From: Nemertoderma westbladi
Taxonomy: Eukaryota; Xenacoelomorpha; Nemertodermatida; Nemertodermatidae
Assembly (NCBI GenBank): GCA_032718475.1
Contig: JAUCBJ010007685.1
Location: 1-64,000, forward strand
Direction: 5' to 3'
Length of the DNA: 64,000 bases
Shown: piece by piece, positions 41,995-52,120 of the stretch
How positions within the stretch are numbered: position 1 is the first letter of the stretch
Layout: each line of letters starts with the position of its first letter
Position numbers and translations under genes: made by a program
Notes under the pieces: generated by a model
Told to the model about the DNA's origin: nothing
Database searches by the model: none
What the model saw: only the letters and a program-made list of their open reading frames with translations

Positions 41995-42894
41995 GTTGAT
42001 GATGGGGTGATGATAACTCCACCTACTGGCTCCAGAAGTCGAGGAAATCCTGCCAAGTACCTAACTGATCTAGACTTTGCTGATGACTTAGGAGTACTCT
42101 CAGAATCACTAGAGGGAGCCCAACGGCTCCTCAGCTCATTAGAACATGCTGCTTCTAGTGTTGGTCTTTTTATTAACTCCAGAAAGACCAAAATTTTGAC
42201 AGTTAACTTTGAAAGTCCTCAGCAAGTCTCTGATCGGATGAGCATAAGCTCAAAGGATGGTTTGCTTGATTGAGCATGTGGACGACTTCTGTTACCTGGG
42301 ATCATGGATCCGGAAGTCAGATGAGGACCTTCGAATACGTAAGGGAAAGGCATGGGCAGCCTTGAATAGGCTTTCCAGGATTTGGAAGTCACCGAGAATT
42401 AATCGGACACTTAAGGTCCGATTATTTAGAGCAGCAGTAGTTCCAGTACTCCTCCACGGGAGTCCATGCTGGGCTCTAACTGCTGAGGACACCAAATCTC
42501 TGGATGGCACATTCACAAGAATGCTACGCCGGGTTCATTGTGTCAAGTACAATGCACACATCTCCAACCAGACACTATATAACATTGGAGGTGTCTCATT
42601 GGTTCCCCCAAGCTCGACACTAGAACAAAATCGCCTCCGCTTTGCAGGACATTGCTTTCGCCGTGAGGACCAGCCAGTGCATAATCTTGTACTTTGGCAG
42701 CTTCAAGGAGTGAATAAGCATGGTGGACAGCCCATGACTTTCTTGAGACGCATCTTAAAGGACACTGGCCTTGAAGATGCGGATGATCTAGCAAATGTCA
42801 TGGGTGATAGGGAGTTGTGCGGTGCAATTTTGTTGACAAGCCGGCACAGCATTCTTATAAATGCAGCTACAATGCAGCATGCCGATCCTAGTAG
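41995..42894 (+). mobile_element. 5'-truncated LINE (family 'L') with 13-bp TSD
   Basis: 900-bp plus-strand insertion. TCTGTTGTAATCT is present at 41982-41994 and again at 42895-42907. It starts between RT motifs B and C (DFADD present near 42079-42093) and runs to the TAG tail. The frame is broken near 42265-42275 (small insertion, GATTGA) and near 42828 (one base lost), giving two overlapping open pieces (42007-42273 and 42257-42904). Confidence 0.95.
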
Positions 42895-42907
42895 TCTGTT
42901 GTAATCT

Positions 42908-43340
42908 AAGACTTGATTATATGTGTTTGTAATATTTTTAGCATACTATATTATATATAAAACGTATATTTTTTTCACACTATAAACTTATAATTTGAGT
43001 TGTAAGAATTTAATTAAATAGTTATTATTTTATCATTTTAAAGATGAGAATCATGATTTGAAATTGTCCTACGTTTTATTAAATATCAATAAAATATCAA
43101 AATATTTTTTCCGAATAAATACTCATAAAATAGGTGTTATAAATTAATTACCATAACAAAATCATTAAATATAACAAAATATATATATATAACAAAATCA
43201 CCAAATAATATTACTTACAAATAATACTTCAAATTTTTATTCAGAATAATAATATTATACTATACAGGGTTTTACAGTAGGCCTAATACAGTAATACAGT
43301 AATAATTTAGTTTGATGCACCCCATTCGACCTGTAGTCTA
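42908..43340. other. AT-rich spacer
   Basis: Very AT-rich, with an AT microsatellite near 43180-43192. Nothing recognised. Confidence 0.5.
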
Positions 43341-43344
43341 GAGA

Positions 43345-44960
43345 AGTCTAGAACTGGTTTGTCAGCCCTTTGCCATGCAGACCAGCCCCCTCTCCAAACC
43401 CCAACCCACGCCAGGAGCGATGGCCACCCCAGAGGCAGAGGGAATTGGACCAGGGGAGTGCGAACTGCAGCCCCCGGCGAACACCCACCACCACGCATGT
43501 GAGACCCCTCTCATGCATACTGACCCACCTCGACACAAGTGTCTCAGCGAGGTTGCATATAAGAATCTGGGCCTCGGTACACCAGACACAATCCGTGGTG
43601 CCGACAAGAGGGGTGAATGCTATCCTCCGGTCCTCGCAGACGGTTCGGTAGTGCAGCTTCTTTAGTCGACACCGCTGCTCGATGATGGACTCAATGGAAC
43701 GGTTCATCTTGGGGTGTAAGAGGTGGCGTCTGCATTAATTATCACAATATCGAACAAAGCCACTCTCTGGTTAGCCCAGACTCCCCGCGCAACCAAATCC
43801 ACTCGCACTCCACCTACATCCCATCCTTCTCTGTCCAGATGACCTGGGGACAGGGTTACCTCCCACCCAACGCTCGATGCACCGAATGCAGAGGCCAGTT
43901 GGTCACCAAATACGTCGCGCACCTCATCATGACATTTTACGATTAGGCCACCACATTTGCAATTTAATGCATGTGAGGTTGTGAATGGCCCCATTGGATT
44001 CGCATTCGGAAGGGAAGGCCAGGCGGGACGAGGGCCTTACTGGAGGGCCAGATTATCCCTAAATTCCTCTGCACTAAGGTCGGTTGCATCGAGGATACTG
44101 GGCTGGCCAGTCAACCAACCACCTGTTGTGATCTGTACCACTCAATCCGCAGGTCTGCGTCGGTCGACTGTCAGTGTCACCAAAGCTGCCTACCGTTTCT
44201 CTTTATAGGCTGCGTCCTGTGTTATGCGGCTTTTGTTGAGGATGTCCTGGCAAACTGACGTTGTGGTCGGCTACGGAGGAGTCGCATTGCCCTGATCGCA
44301 TTTATTATAACCGCGGTCCCCTCTAAGGAAATGGAGTGTGCTGGGCTCTGCAACATAGTGGGGTCTCACAGTCCGATACCTCCATGACGAGCCGGTATAA
44401 GAATAAGTTCTCATCAGCCCGATCCAGACAAGAACAATGGGCTCTGCCCAGGGTTGGTAGGCGGTGGTGGGCCAGGCCCGGTGTTGGTGGGTGGTGGTGA
44501 GCTGGGCCCTGGGTTGGTGGGTGGTGGTGGGCTGTGCCCAGTATTGGTGGGCGGCCGTGGGCTGGGTGGTGGTGGGCTGGGCCTGGTGTTGGTGGGCAGA
44601 GGTGGACTGGGCCCAGTGTTTGTGGGTGGTGCTGGGTTGGGTTTGGTTTTGGATGGTGGTTGTGAACAGGGTATGGCGAGCACCTCTCGTAGCTTCCACA
44701 CCATCGGCAGGGTACCACAGCCGTAGCCCAGCATGGCGAGAGGGTCACCTTGTGTCATGCCTTCTTGGCTCCAGATTGGGGACGAGGACCCAGATAGGTA
44801 CAATGCAGCATGTCCATTGTAGGCATTAAAAAAACTCGGCAGATCCATAAGGTGGCTGGGCGACTCAGACTACTGAAAGCATTGCTGGCGACGACCAGGA
44901 GCATGGCCTGACTAGAGCTTTCCTCGAAAATGGAGGATATAGCGTGAATTCGAAACATGA
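43345..44960 (-). pseudogene. CXC/RT non-LTR element, decayed copy 2 (RT palm to C-terminal nuclease-like domain)
   Basis: Minus strand. RT motif A region reads AMLLVVASNAFSSLSR (near 44895), where the catalytic Asp of copy 1 (VDARNAF) is Val. FFNAYNGHAALYLSG and EGMTQGDPLAMLGYG follow in another frame (44848-44720). Then comes a Pro-rich repeated linker (44690-44440), decayed sequence, a segment with SAEEFRDNLAL (about 44050), and the C-terminal domain: FTTSHALNCKCGG and HDEVRDVFGDQLAS (zinc-finger-like H/C pattern), RVDLVARGVWANQ and LFDIVIINADATSY (a D...D pattern reminiscent of PD-(D/E)XK/restriction-like endonucleases of R2-type elements). Several frames are needed, so it is dead. Nuclease assignment is inference. 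Confidence 0.75.
44440..44690 (-). repeat. Tandem Pro/Asn/Thr-rich coding repeat inside the RT pseudogene
   Basis: Diverged 24-27-bp units giving repeats of PPTNTGPSPP type on the minus strand. It lies immediately after the LPMVWKLRE text that follows RT motif B, the same place as the Pro/Ser-rich stretch at 40710-40958 of copy 1. Confidence 0.85.
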
Positions 44961-45427
44961 ATTTGATGGACAATATCCCTCCTAAATGCCTGTAATATAT
45001 CCCTCCTCCACTATCCCTAATAATATTACTTAGTCCCAATTTTATAACACCATAAACAAATAAACTAGATAACAAACAGGCTGCCGATTCAACTGCCAAT
45101 TTACTATTTGCCTTCATATATATATAATGTGGCCCTATTGTCGAATCCAATGATCAAAATTAAAATACAATCGGATTTATTACTAACACAAACACATGCG
45201 CTGCGGGATTTATTGTTGAATAAAAAATTATTAGTAATTATTGTTAACGTTATCTCAATGAATTACATAGATGAGTGGCAATTTATATTTCTAAAATAAA
45301 ACTAGCAGGGTTTATTAAATTTATTTAGTTACTTAACTACTACTAGGTCGAGCGAACTCGGACTTTAAAGAAAATTTAGTTCGTATATAATGAGTTTCAG
45401 TTTAATGGTTAAGGGAGTAAATCGCAC
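44961..45427. other. Spacer between the RT pseudogene and the first FReD gene
   Basis: AT-rich; no gene recognised. A CTACTACTAGG string at about 45338 recalls the LINE tail, but no LINE sequence follows it. Confidence 0.5.
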
Positions 45428-45433
45428 TTTATT
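45428..45433 (-). terminator. Polyadenylation signal of FReD gene 1
   Basis: AATAAA on the minus strand, 2 nt after the TGA stop (45436-45438), in the correct orientation. The 3' UTR would be very short. Confidence 0.65.
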
Positions 45434-45435
45434 GA

Positions 45436-46485
45436 TCACATAGTGATTTTCATCTCAACTTTATCAACCGAGTTATATTTAGTAAATGTTTCCCAGTATG
45501 GACCTTGCTTATCACCCTGTCCATATATTCCATTAAGGCTTGAACCCTGGACCACAGATTCTCCACAACTCTGGTACCACCAAGCACCTTGCAATGACTG
45601 CGCACAATTAATAGAAGAGTGATCGTTGTCCACATCCTTTGTAGTAAATTTCATGGCGTTATGGTAACCTAGAGAATCACCCGCAGTACCATAAGGTGTT
45701 CCGAATTCTATGCGGTACATAGAAGCTTCATCAGTGATCAGAAAATCTGGGTATGACATATATCCGGTCTTATTCTTGTACCAGAGGTCAACTCGAAGTG
45801 TGACTGAACCATTCTGAGTTAGAAAGTGCATTGTTTCCAGACCCAACCACATATTCTCGCTTTGGTTTCCAAAACCCGCCTTATACTTTACCCAATCAAG
45901 ATAGAAATCATCTTTATTATTAACTCTTCGCTGAATTATTATCCATGGACCGTTTGGTGTTATGGTGTCACATCCAATCAGATTGTGGTCTACATTCGCT
46001 GCGAGATACTGTACGTTGTCTCTAAATAACTTCGATGCGTTTGGGAAAGAGGCGAAACATTTCATAATGCCATCGTAACGTCCGTAAATCAACCAATCAT
46101 ACCAATGCTTTTCCATCCAGGCCACATCTTCATTGAGTATTTTATTTTGAGACATCACTCTCATCTGATAGGTTGCAAATATTGGAACCAAAATTAATAA
46201 TAAAACAGCAAATATATTTACAGATATAGCCAATAAAATTTCTAGTCTTCGAATTCGTGTTTGCAACTTCAAATTAGTTTGTAAAATTAAATCAGGGCGA
46301 ATTTCTTCAATGTTGAGAAACTCATTTTGACCTCTCTCCCCTAATGGCTCAATTATCTGACCATTATCATCATTAACATTGACATTCTCTTCTATGGGTG
46401 GTTGAGGTTCATCTGATGTGGCACGAATTGGTCGGGTTAACGGCCGATTGTCAAGAGCACCATCACCTCGTATGCGAGTTGGCAT
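45436..46485 (-). CDS. Membrane-anchored fibrinogen-related protein (FReD), gene 1
   Basis: 349 aa, single exon. The ATG at 46485 is chosen because MPTRIRG aligns with the start of the paralogue 2.6 kb away (MPTYTRD) and gives the same length; an upstream ATG at 46617 would add 44 hydrophobic residues that are probably UTR. Residues 1-80 hydrophilic (cytoplasmic), about 81-104 one membrane segment (type II), short stalk, then fibrinogen C-terminal domain from about C143: WIIIQRRV (181-188), MWLGLETMHFLTQ, YGTAGDSLGYHNAMKFTT, a Ca-binding-like DVDNDHSSINCA (285-295 region), GAWWYQSCG, SLNGIYG. Four conserved Cys (143, 172, 294, 307) suit the usual two disulfides. FReD proteins bind glycans or acetylated ligands and often act in recognition; the ligand here is unknown. 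Tandem with gene 2. Confidence 0.93.
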   Translation of the reverse strand: MPTRIRGDGALDNRPLTRPIRATSDEPQPPIEENVNVNDDNGQIIEPLGERGQNEFLNIEEIRPDLILQTNLKLQTRIRRLEILLAISVNIFAVLLLILVPIFATYQMRVMSQNKILNEDVAWMEKHWYDWLIYGRYDGIMKCFASFPNASKLFRDNVQYLAANVDHNLIGCDTITPNGPWIIIQRRVNNKDDFYLDWVKYKAGFGNQSENMWLGLETMHFLTQNGSVTLRVDLWYKNKTGYMSYPDFLITDEASMYRIEFGTPYGTAGDSLGYHNAMKFTTKDVDNDHSSINCAQSLQGAWWYQSCGESVVQGSSLNGIYGQGDKQGPYWETFTKYNSVDKVEMKITM

Positions 46486-46985
46486 TGTAATAATAAATCG
46501 GTAACAATTTATTTCTAATATGATTAAAATAAATAAATATTGAAAGCAAATTTCAAATCTGAATAAAAAGTATATGCAAATTATAATGACTAGAGTTTGG
46601 GGCACTAAATAATACATAAAAAAGGAGATACATTTTTCGTCAAAAATAAAAATATTTGGCAGTGGTTGCTAATGGGCATCAAAAATGAAATTATTTTTGA
46701 AAATATTACAGTATTTTACACTTATGGTTCAATATTTATTTGTGTATTATAAATGTTCCTTTACATTTAACTAAGGGTTTGAACACTTAACATGCCCACT
46801 TAAAGTCTTTCATATTCTAATATTCCCCTATATTCCCCTTAAGGAAGCAGGTGCAATAAATTTAGCTGCCCATTGGAAACTCATATGGAATCTGCACCTA
46901 CAGTAGGTCTCTATGATCTCTATGGTCCTACTTGGTCTCTATATTATTAGGATAGTACTCTTCACGAATCTGAACCGAACTGGAA
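46486..46985. other. Upstream region of FReD gene 1
   Basis: AT-rich; presumably contains its promoter and 5' UTR, but no clear TATA box or other element is claimed. Confidence 0.45.
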
Positions 46986-47646
46986 CGAACTGAACAGAAC
47001 TGGATCGAAAACGTGGTGAAATGTACCGAACTGGACCGCCAAATGAAAGATAATCTAAAAACAACCACCTATGCGGACAAGTGAATATAAATATTGAAAT
47101 TAATATGGGTCATTTCATACATTGTAAATTTAGTTGCATTTAAAATATCGCTAAATTAAGATTACTTACTTCTAGCAGCTGATGCACTTCCTTTACCAGT
47201 CTACCGAATGTCTGCATGTGTATATATTGCAGTATTTTGTGCACTGGTCTGCCAGTAGTTGAGTAGTTAAGTTCAATGAGAGGTAGACCTACAATACTGC
47301 AATATACTGATAAATAAGTACGTTAAGGGTAGCCTACTTGTCACACACAAACAGACAAGTTAACATTATTATAAGGTATATGCAGGCAGGTCACAGGTGG
47401 GCCTACTTAGGTATGACTGCACTATTAAGACACGTACCGGTACAGCAGTGTTTTATGTAAAGCAAGTAATCTTAATTTAGCGACATCTTATAAGTAACTA
47501 AATTTACAATGTATGAAAAGAACAAATTAATTTCAATATTAATTTTCACCTGTCTGCATGGGTGGTTGTTTTTAGATTATCTTAGATTATTTTAGACTAT
47601 TTTAGATTCGCCAGACTTTCGATCCAGTTCGGTTTAGTTCGGTCCA
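46986..47646. mobile_element. Foldback / MITE-like element with long inverted repeats
   Basis: Left arm about 46986-47171 and right arm about 47464-47646 are reverse complements with moderate divergence (shared AGATAATCTAAAAACAACC, CATACATTGTAAATTTAGTT and CTAAATTAAGATTAC). A second, inner inverted pair contains TGCAGTATT/AATACTGCA. No transposase ORF. It sits between the two FReD genes. The TSD could not be delimited. Confidence 0.75.
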
Positions 47647-48002
47647 TTATTTAGTATTATTTAGATTAGTCCGGTTTATTACTTAGTAACGCAATTCAAT
47701 GCACCTTGCTAGTGATAGCCATGATAGTCTACCATACCATCATATCTACATAAGTAACCATATCATATCTTTTCCCTTAATTTGATAAAGTTAGATGGAC
47801 ATTTAAGATTTGAAAAACTCAAATATATTTAAATGGACATTCAATGTTACAAATCGTTAACTTAAGGCTCCAACAATGTTTGAGAAATGACTCAAATTGA
47901 TTTCGATAGTTAATAGAACGCAATTAGGAAATGTATCGTATATATAATTAATGTAAAGTTAGATTATTCGACCATTATATTTCCATCTATACATCGTAAA
48001 CT
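47647..48002. other. Downstream region of FReD gene 2
   Basis: AT-rich; no canonical AATAAA on the minus strand was seen close to the stop codon. Confidence 0.45.
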
Positions 48003-49052
48003 CTACATTTTGATTTTCATTTCAGATTTATCAACAGAATTATTCTCAGAAAAGGTTGTCCAGAAGGGACCACGGTTTTCTTCCTCCCCAAAGATCCCAT
48101 TAAGATTCGAATCAAGAACAAAAGCCTGGCCGCAACTTTGATACCACCAAGCGCCTTTATACTCAATGGCGCAATTACCGGTAGTGGAGTGATCACTATC
48201 AACATCCTTTGTAGTAAATTCCATGGCGTTATGGTAACCTAGAGAATCACCCGCAGTACCATAAGGTGTTCCGAATTCTATGCTGTACATAGAAGCTTCA
48301 TCAGTTATTATAAATTCCGGATATTCCATGAACTGAGACTCATTTTGATACAAAAGGTCAACCCTTAGAGTGACGGATCCGTTCTGGGTTAGTCTGTGGA
48401 TAGTCTCCAAACCCAACCAAAAATTACCTTCAGCTCTTCCAAAACCTTTTTTATAAAAGTCCCAATTGCGGTAAAACTCTTCTTTACCGTCGACTCTTCT
48501 CTGTATGATTATCCACGGCCCCCCGGGTGTTTTCGCATCACATCTGATTAGATCGATGTCAATGTTTCTTATAAGATAAATAATATTTTCACGGAATAAC
48601 TGGGACGCATTTGGAAATGATTCAAAACATTCCATAATTCCAGACAGATGATCATATATTAACAAATCATACCAATGCTGTTCCATCCAAGCAAGGTTGT
48701 CCTTAAGTTCTTCATTTTGCACCATCAATTTTCTCTGATTGTTCCCAAATATTGGCGCCAAAATAAATATTAAAACTACAGAAACCAAAATGACTACAGC
48801 CATTCCAATTTCTAGACGTCGAATTTGTTTTCGGAAAGTTAAATTTGACTGTAATACCCAGTTTGGCTGAATTTCTTCAGGATTTAAATGCAATGGATCG
48901 TTGTTAATTCCAACTTCGGGTTCATTGCGACCCTCTACATCGCCAACAACGATTGGAGGATGACCATCCGCTCCATCAGTAGTGGCGCATATCGGGCGAG
49001 TGAGTGGCCGCTCATTTAACGCCTCCAAAGCATCTCGGGTGTAAGTCGGCAT
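48003..49052 (-). CDS. Membrane-anchored fibrinogen-related protein (FReD), gene 2
   Basis: 349 aa, single exon, ATG at 49052, TAG at 48003. Same layout as gene 1: hydrophilic N-terminal 78 residues sharing RPLTRPI; membrane segment about 82-103; stalk with AWMEQHWYD; fibrinogen domain from C142 with WIIIQRRVDGKEEFYRNW, FWLGLETIHRLTQNGS, GTAGDSLGYHNAMEFTT, DVDSDHSTTGNCA, GAWWYQSCG and NLNGIFG. Conserved cysteines 142, 171, 294 and 307. N-glycosylation-type motifs include N149, N224 and N237 (NAS, NGS, NES). Outside one nearly identical patch (see findings) the paralogues differ at many residues, so the duplication is not recent. Confidence 0.93.
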   Translation of the reverse strand: MPTYTRDALEALNERPLTRPICATTDGADGHPPIVVGDVEGRNEPEVGINNDPLHLNPEEIQPNWVLQSNLTFRKQIRRLEIGMAVVILVSVVLIFILAPIFGNNQRKLMVQNEELKDNLAWMEQHWYDLLIYDHLSGIMECFESFPNASQLFRENIIYLIRNIDIDLIRCDAKTPGGPWIIIQRRVDGKEEFYRNWDFYKKGFGRAEGNFWLGLETIHRLTQNGSVTLRVDLLYQNESQFMEYPEFIITDEASMYSIEFGTPYGTAGDSLGYHNAMEFTTKDVDSDHSTTGNCAIEYKGAWWYQSCGQAFVLDSNLNGIFGEEENRGPFWTTFSENNSVDKSEMKIKM

Positions 49053-49299
49053 AACAAATGAGATTTATGAATATGTTTAACAGTCAATCAGGCATAAGTA
49101 ATTTTATATAACCTTATATTAGAGATTCTATAGTAATTAATTTTGATAATATCCAACAAAATAAATATAAATAATATGTATGTATTTAATATATTTATAT
49201 AATCTATATTAAAAATATAATTGATTAGACCATTGTTATCGAATAGAACTATCGTGCTCTGTCGTCAGCTCAATAATGGAAAACTCGATAATTTTATGG
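49053..49299. other. Upstream region of FReD gene 2
   Basis: Very AT-rich; nothing specific recognised. Confidence 0.4.
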
Positions 49300-49445
49300 A
49301 TCATGGGAAGTTGGTGCCTGCGGGACATTAGCGCCCACGGTCAATTAGTCGCATTGCCACGGGCACTAATGTGACTTTAGTAGTGCCCACGTGACGTTAA
49401 TGCCCGCGAGACATTTGTGCCCGCGAGATATAAATGCCCATCAAA
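49300..49445. repeat. Cluster of degenerate short repeats (GTGCCCGCGAGACATT type)
   Basis: At least six diverged occurrences, direct and inverted, of a phrase like GTGCCC(G/A)CG(A/T)GACATTA. An inverted relative (GCGGGCACTAAC ... GGCCACTAATGTC) occurs at about 50904-50942, so this may be one end of an unidentified DNA element of about 1.6 kb. Confidence 0.55.
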
Positions 49446-50240
49446 AGACTCAGTATAATACGTGCCAGCAACACATTTCCCGCTTCTTTAACTCCTGTAG
49501 GTGCAAACGAATCGTTATTATCTTCAAATTTCCAGTCTTAACTTCCCGCACCTCGTGTAAATTTTTCCTTTTTACTTTCAAATTGAATCGAATATTGTTA
49601 AACAATTTAATAACTCCGGCTAGACATGGTAGCGCATTTATATTATTAAACTTACCTCTGATATTTGTTGCTTAGTAACGTCTGCTGGTGGTGGGTATTG
49701 TTTAACATTATCTAAATTTTGTAAAGTTTTTAATATCTATGTAAATAAATGAAACTTATGAGGTTAAAAAAATATTTATTTTATTTGGTTTTGCTGTAAA
49801 GTCTTCAAGGAGTGAGGATTAAGCAACGGCGTTTAATTATTGTTTACACAAAAAACACTTTTGACTGAGTTTAAATTGTTTAACTTTGCTGCGGTGTAAG
49901 CGTGTTATAATTACTATATCTATTTAATTGTGTGCTGGGACAATATCTTACAGGTCAAACATCCGTGAAGCTGTTCACAGAATATCAAAAGGCTGCTTGG
50001 GAGCTAAATTTTCCTTCACTTAGTAGCATTAGTGTCCATCAATACGGTATTAAAAGCATGGTAAGAGAGCACTTGAGAAATTTTGACCACATCTCACAAA
50101 GGCAGATGTTTAAATATCTATTTATTAGATCTGTGTTGAACTGCAATATAGGGGGGTCCTTTGATGCAAAGCGAGAGGTTGTGCTAGATTTTTACAATGT
50201 TCAGTAATAGTGTCATATTTATGTGTATAACACTAGAAAG
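49446..50240. other. No gene recognised
   Basis: A 91-codon plus ORF at 49932-50207 and a 94-codon ORF at 49391-49675 have no recognisable motifs. They could be remnants of an element bounded by the 49.3-kb and 50.9-kb repeats. Confidence 0.35.
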
Positions 50241-50304
50241 GTCCGACCATTTTATGCCCGATTATTTTATATGCCCGACCATTTTATATGCCCGACGATT
50301 TTAT
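50241..50304. repeat. 17-bp tandem repeat
   Basis: Four units of ATGCCCGACCATTTTAT type, exactly 17 bp apart (starts near 50237, 50254, 50271, 50288). Confidence 0.85.
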
Positions 50305-51289
50305 GTCAACATTATGTATTATGTATCTCGGTTAGTGTTATGTTTCTCGGCAGTATATCGTTTACCATATATATTTCAAATTTGTCAAATAAAGCCGCCG
50401 GGCCTAAAACCGGTTGACCAACAAAAATGTTGAATTGAAATGAATAAAACAACAAGGGTGCAGTACCATACTCGTCCGAGGACGCATAACTAATAATATA
50501 TAATGAATGAATGATTTCAACAATAATATACTCAGTCATATGTCCGACATTTTGTCGTCGAATTAAAATTAAAGTAATGGGGTAAAAGTAAGAATAAAAT
50601 CGGAATACCTTATACCGCGCTGTTATCGCTGGTGAAGTGGTGAACCTATTATATTATTAGCGTTTAGTAGGAAACGGTTAAACATTGTTAGGAGCGAACC
50701 AATACGTTGTATTGGATGAATAATGGATGGGATTGTGATTGCATACGCAATTATATGAAAGGGTCGTGGAGAAGTGACAATACTTGTCACCCAACAATCC
50801 CTCACTTAATGAGCTCGTCTGGCATCACACATTTTTACAATACATACTAATACTACGTAAAGTGTAGTAGGCCTACAGTAATGTACCCTTTCTTCCACAT
50901 ACAATGCGGGCACTAACAAGGTCATCGGCCACTAATGTCACCAAATCATTTTAGTTAGTATTCGAAAAGGAGATAAAGTAAATAATATATAGGAGTTTAA
51001 AAAAGCAGGCAATAAGCAATAAGGAAATAAATTGAAATATAGAATGGTAATTTTTGTTGCTGTTTGTGCTTGTTACGGCTGTGGGTGTAAGTAGATGTGC
51101 TCGAACACTTTAACCATCTATTGACCTCGAATCTTTGAAATGTTACTTAACCCTATTGGCCCGGGCTATTTTACAACGTAATTGGACCGGAGGGAGTGTA
51201 TTTTAGAAATTTTTTAGATCTTTGCTCAAAATTTAGAATTTGGACAAGTAGCATAAAATTTCAATCAGATTAATTCCAATTTGGTAATA
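50305..51289. other. Intergenic, nothing recognised
   Basis: Contains the inverted relative of the 49.3-kb repeat at about 50904-50942. No gene is supported. Confidence 0.4.
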
Positions 51290-51530
51290 CGATATTTTTG
51301 ATTGTCATATATTCGTGATTAGCGTCCAAGAAAACCCAGAATGTCTTAAAATCAGGTTGATTTGGTAAGGATTTTTATTTTGAAATTTGTGCTACTTGTA
51401 TTTTTCGTACCGCACATTGATACGTATCCAAAAATGCCGTAATCAACAAGGTGCGATATTTTTCAGTGTCATATTCGTGATTAGCATCCCAAAAAATCCA
51501 TATTGTCAAAAAATAAATTTGATTTCGTGG
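51290..51530. repeat. Diverged tandem pair of about 155 bp
   Basis: 51290-51370 and 51445-51525 share GATATTTTT...TCATAT...TTCGTGATTAGC(G/A)TCC and the following A-rich text. Confidence 0.65.
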
Positions 51531-51883
51531 TGAATTTTCATGCCGCAGAATACCACATTCAAAATTATAAAAAATTTTCTCTAATAAGATATTTGAGTTC
51601 TATAATCGTCCAAAAAAAACAATAAATACCGCAAATATATTAATTATGGTGAAATATAAAAACTTTTGACAATTTTAGCACGAAATATATTGGAGATGGG
51701 TGCCAGAATGAGAATAAAATAGAATGGTGCCACAGCACGAAAACAAACCTAGCCATATAAATTACTTTTGCTATGTTGTATAGCCCATTAATTTTTAGGA
51801 AAAGTCACGAAATCTCGGTTTTCCAAACAAATCTTCCACAAAGATACAGATGAATTACATAAAATTTCAGATAGGGAGGGAAA

Positions 51884-52120
51884 CTGGACGCAATAACATT
51901 CATCCCTCTCCAAGAGAAATTTGACGCAAATAACAAATGATTACTCTCAAAAATAAAACTGTAACCTGTTCTATTGTGTTTACTTTATTGTTTTGGTTAA
52001 AATTACGTGCCACTGTAACCTGCTCCTTTCCCTAAATAGAGAATTTAACATTGAGGCGGGATATTAATTTGCCAAGGCGGGTTTTGCGTCCAGTCCCCCC
52101 CCCCCCCCATGTCTCTAAAA
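51884..52120 (-). repeat. Dispersed repeat, copy in inverted orientation to 57912-58215
   Basis: The reverse complement of 51884-52035 matches 57985-58213 after removal of the small LINE insert: shared AACCAAAACAATAAA, TTACAGTTTTATTT, TGAGAGTAA, GAGAGG(A/G)ATGAAT and GCGTCCAG. A C tract here (about 52088-52104) matches the G tract at 57919-57936. No coding capacity. Confidence 0.75.

Noticed and set aside
46486-46617. Upstream ATG extending FReD gene 1 by 44 residues
   Set aside because: The paralogue starts at the downstream ATG and gives equal length; the extension would place a second hydrophobic segment at the N-terminus.
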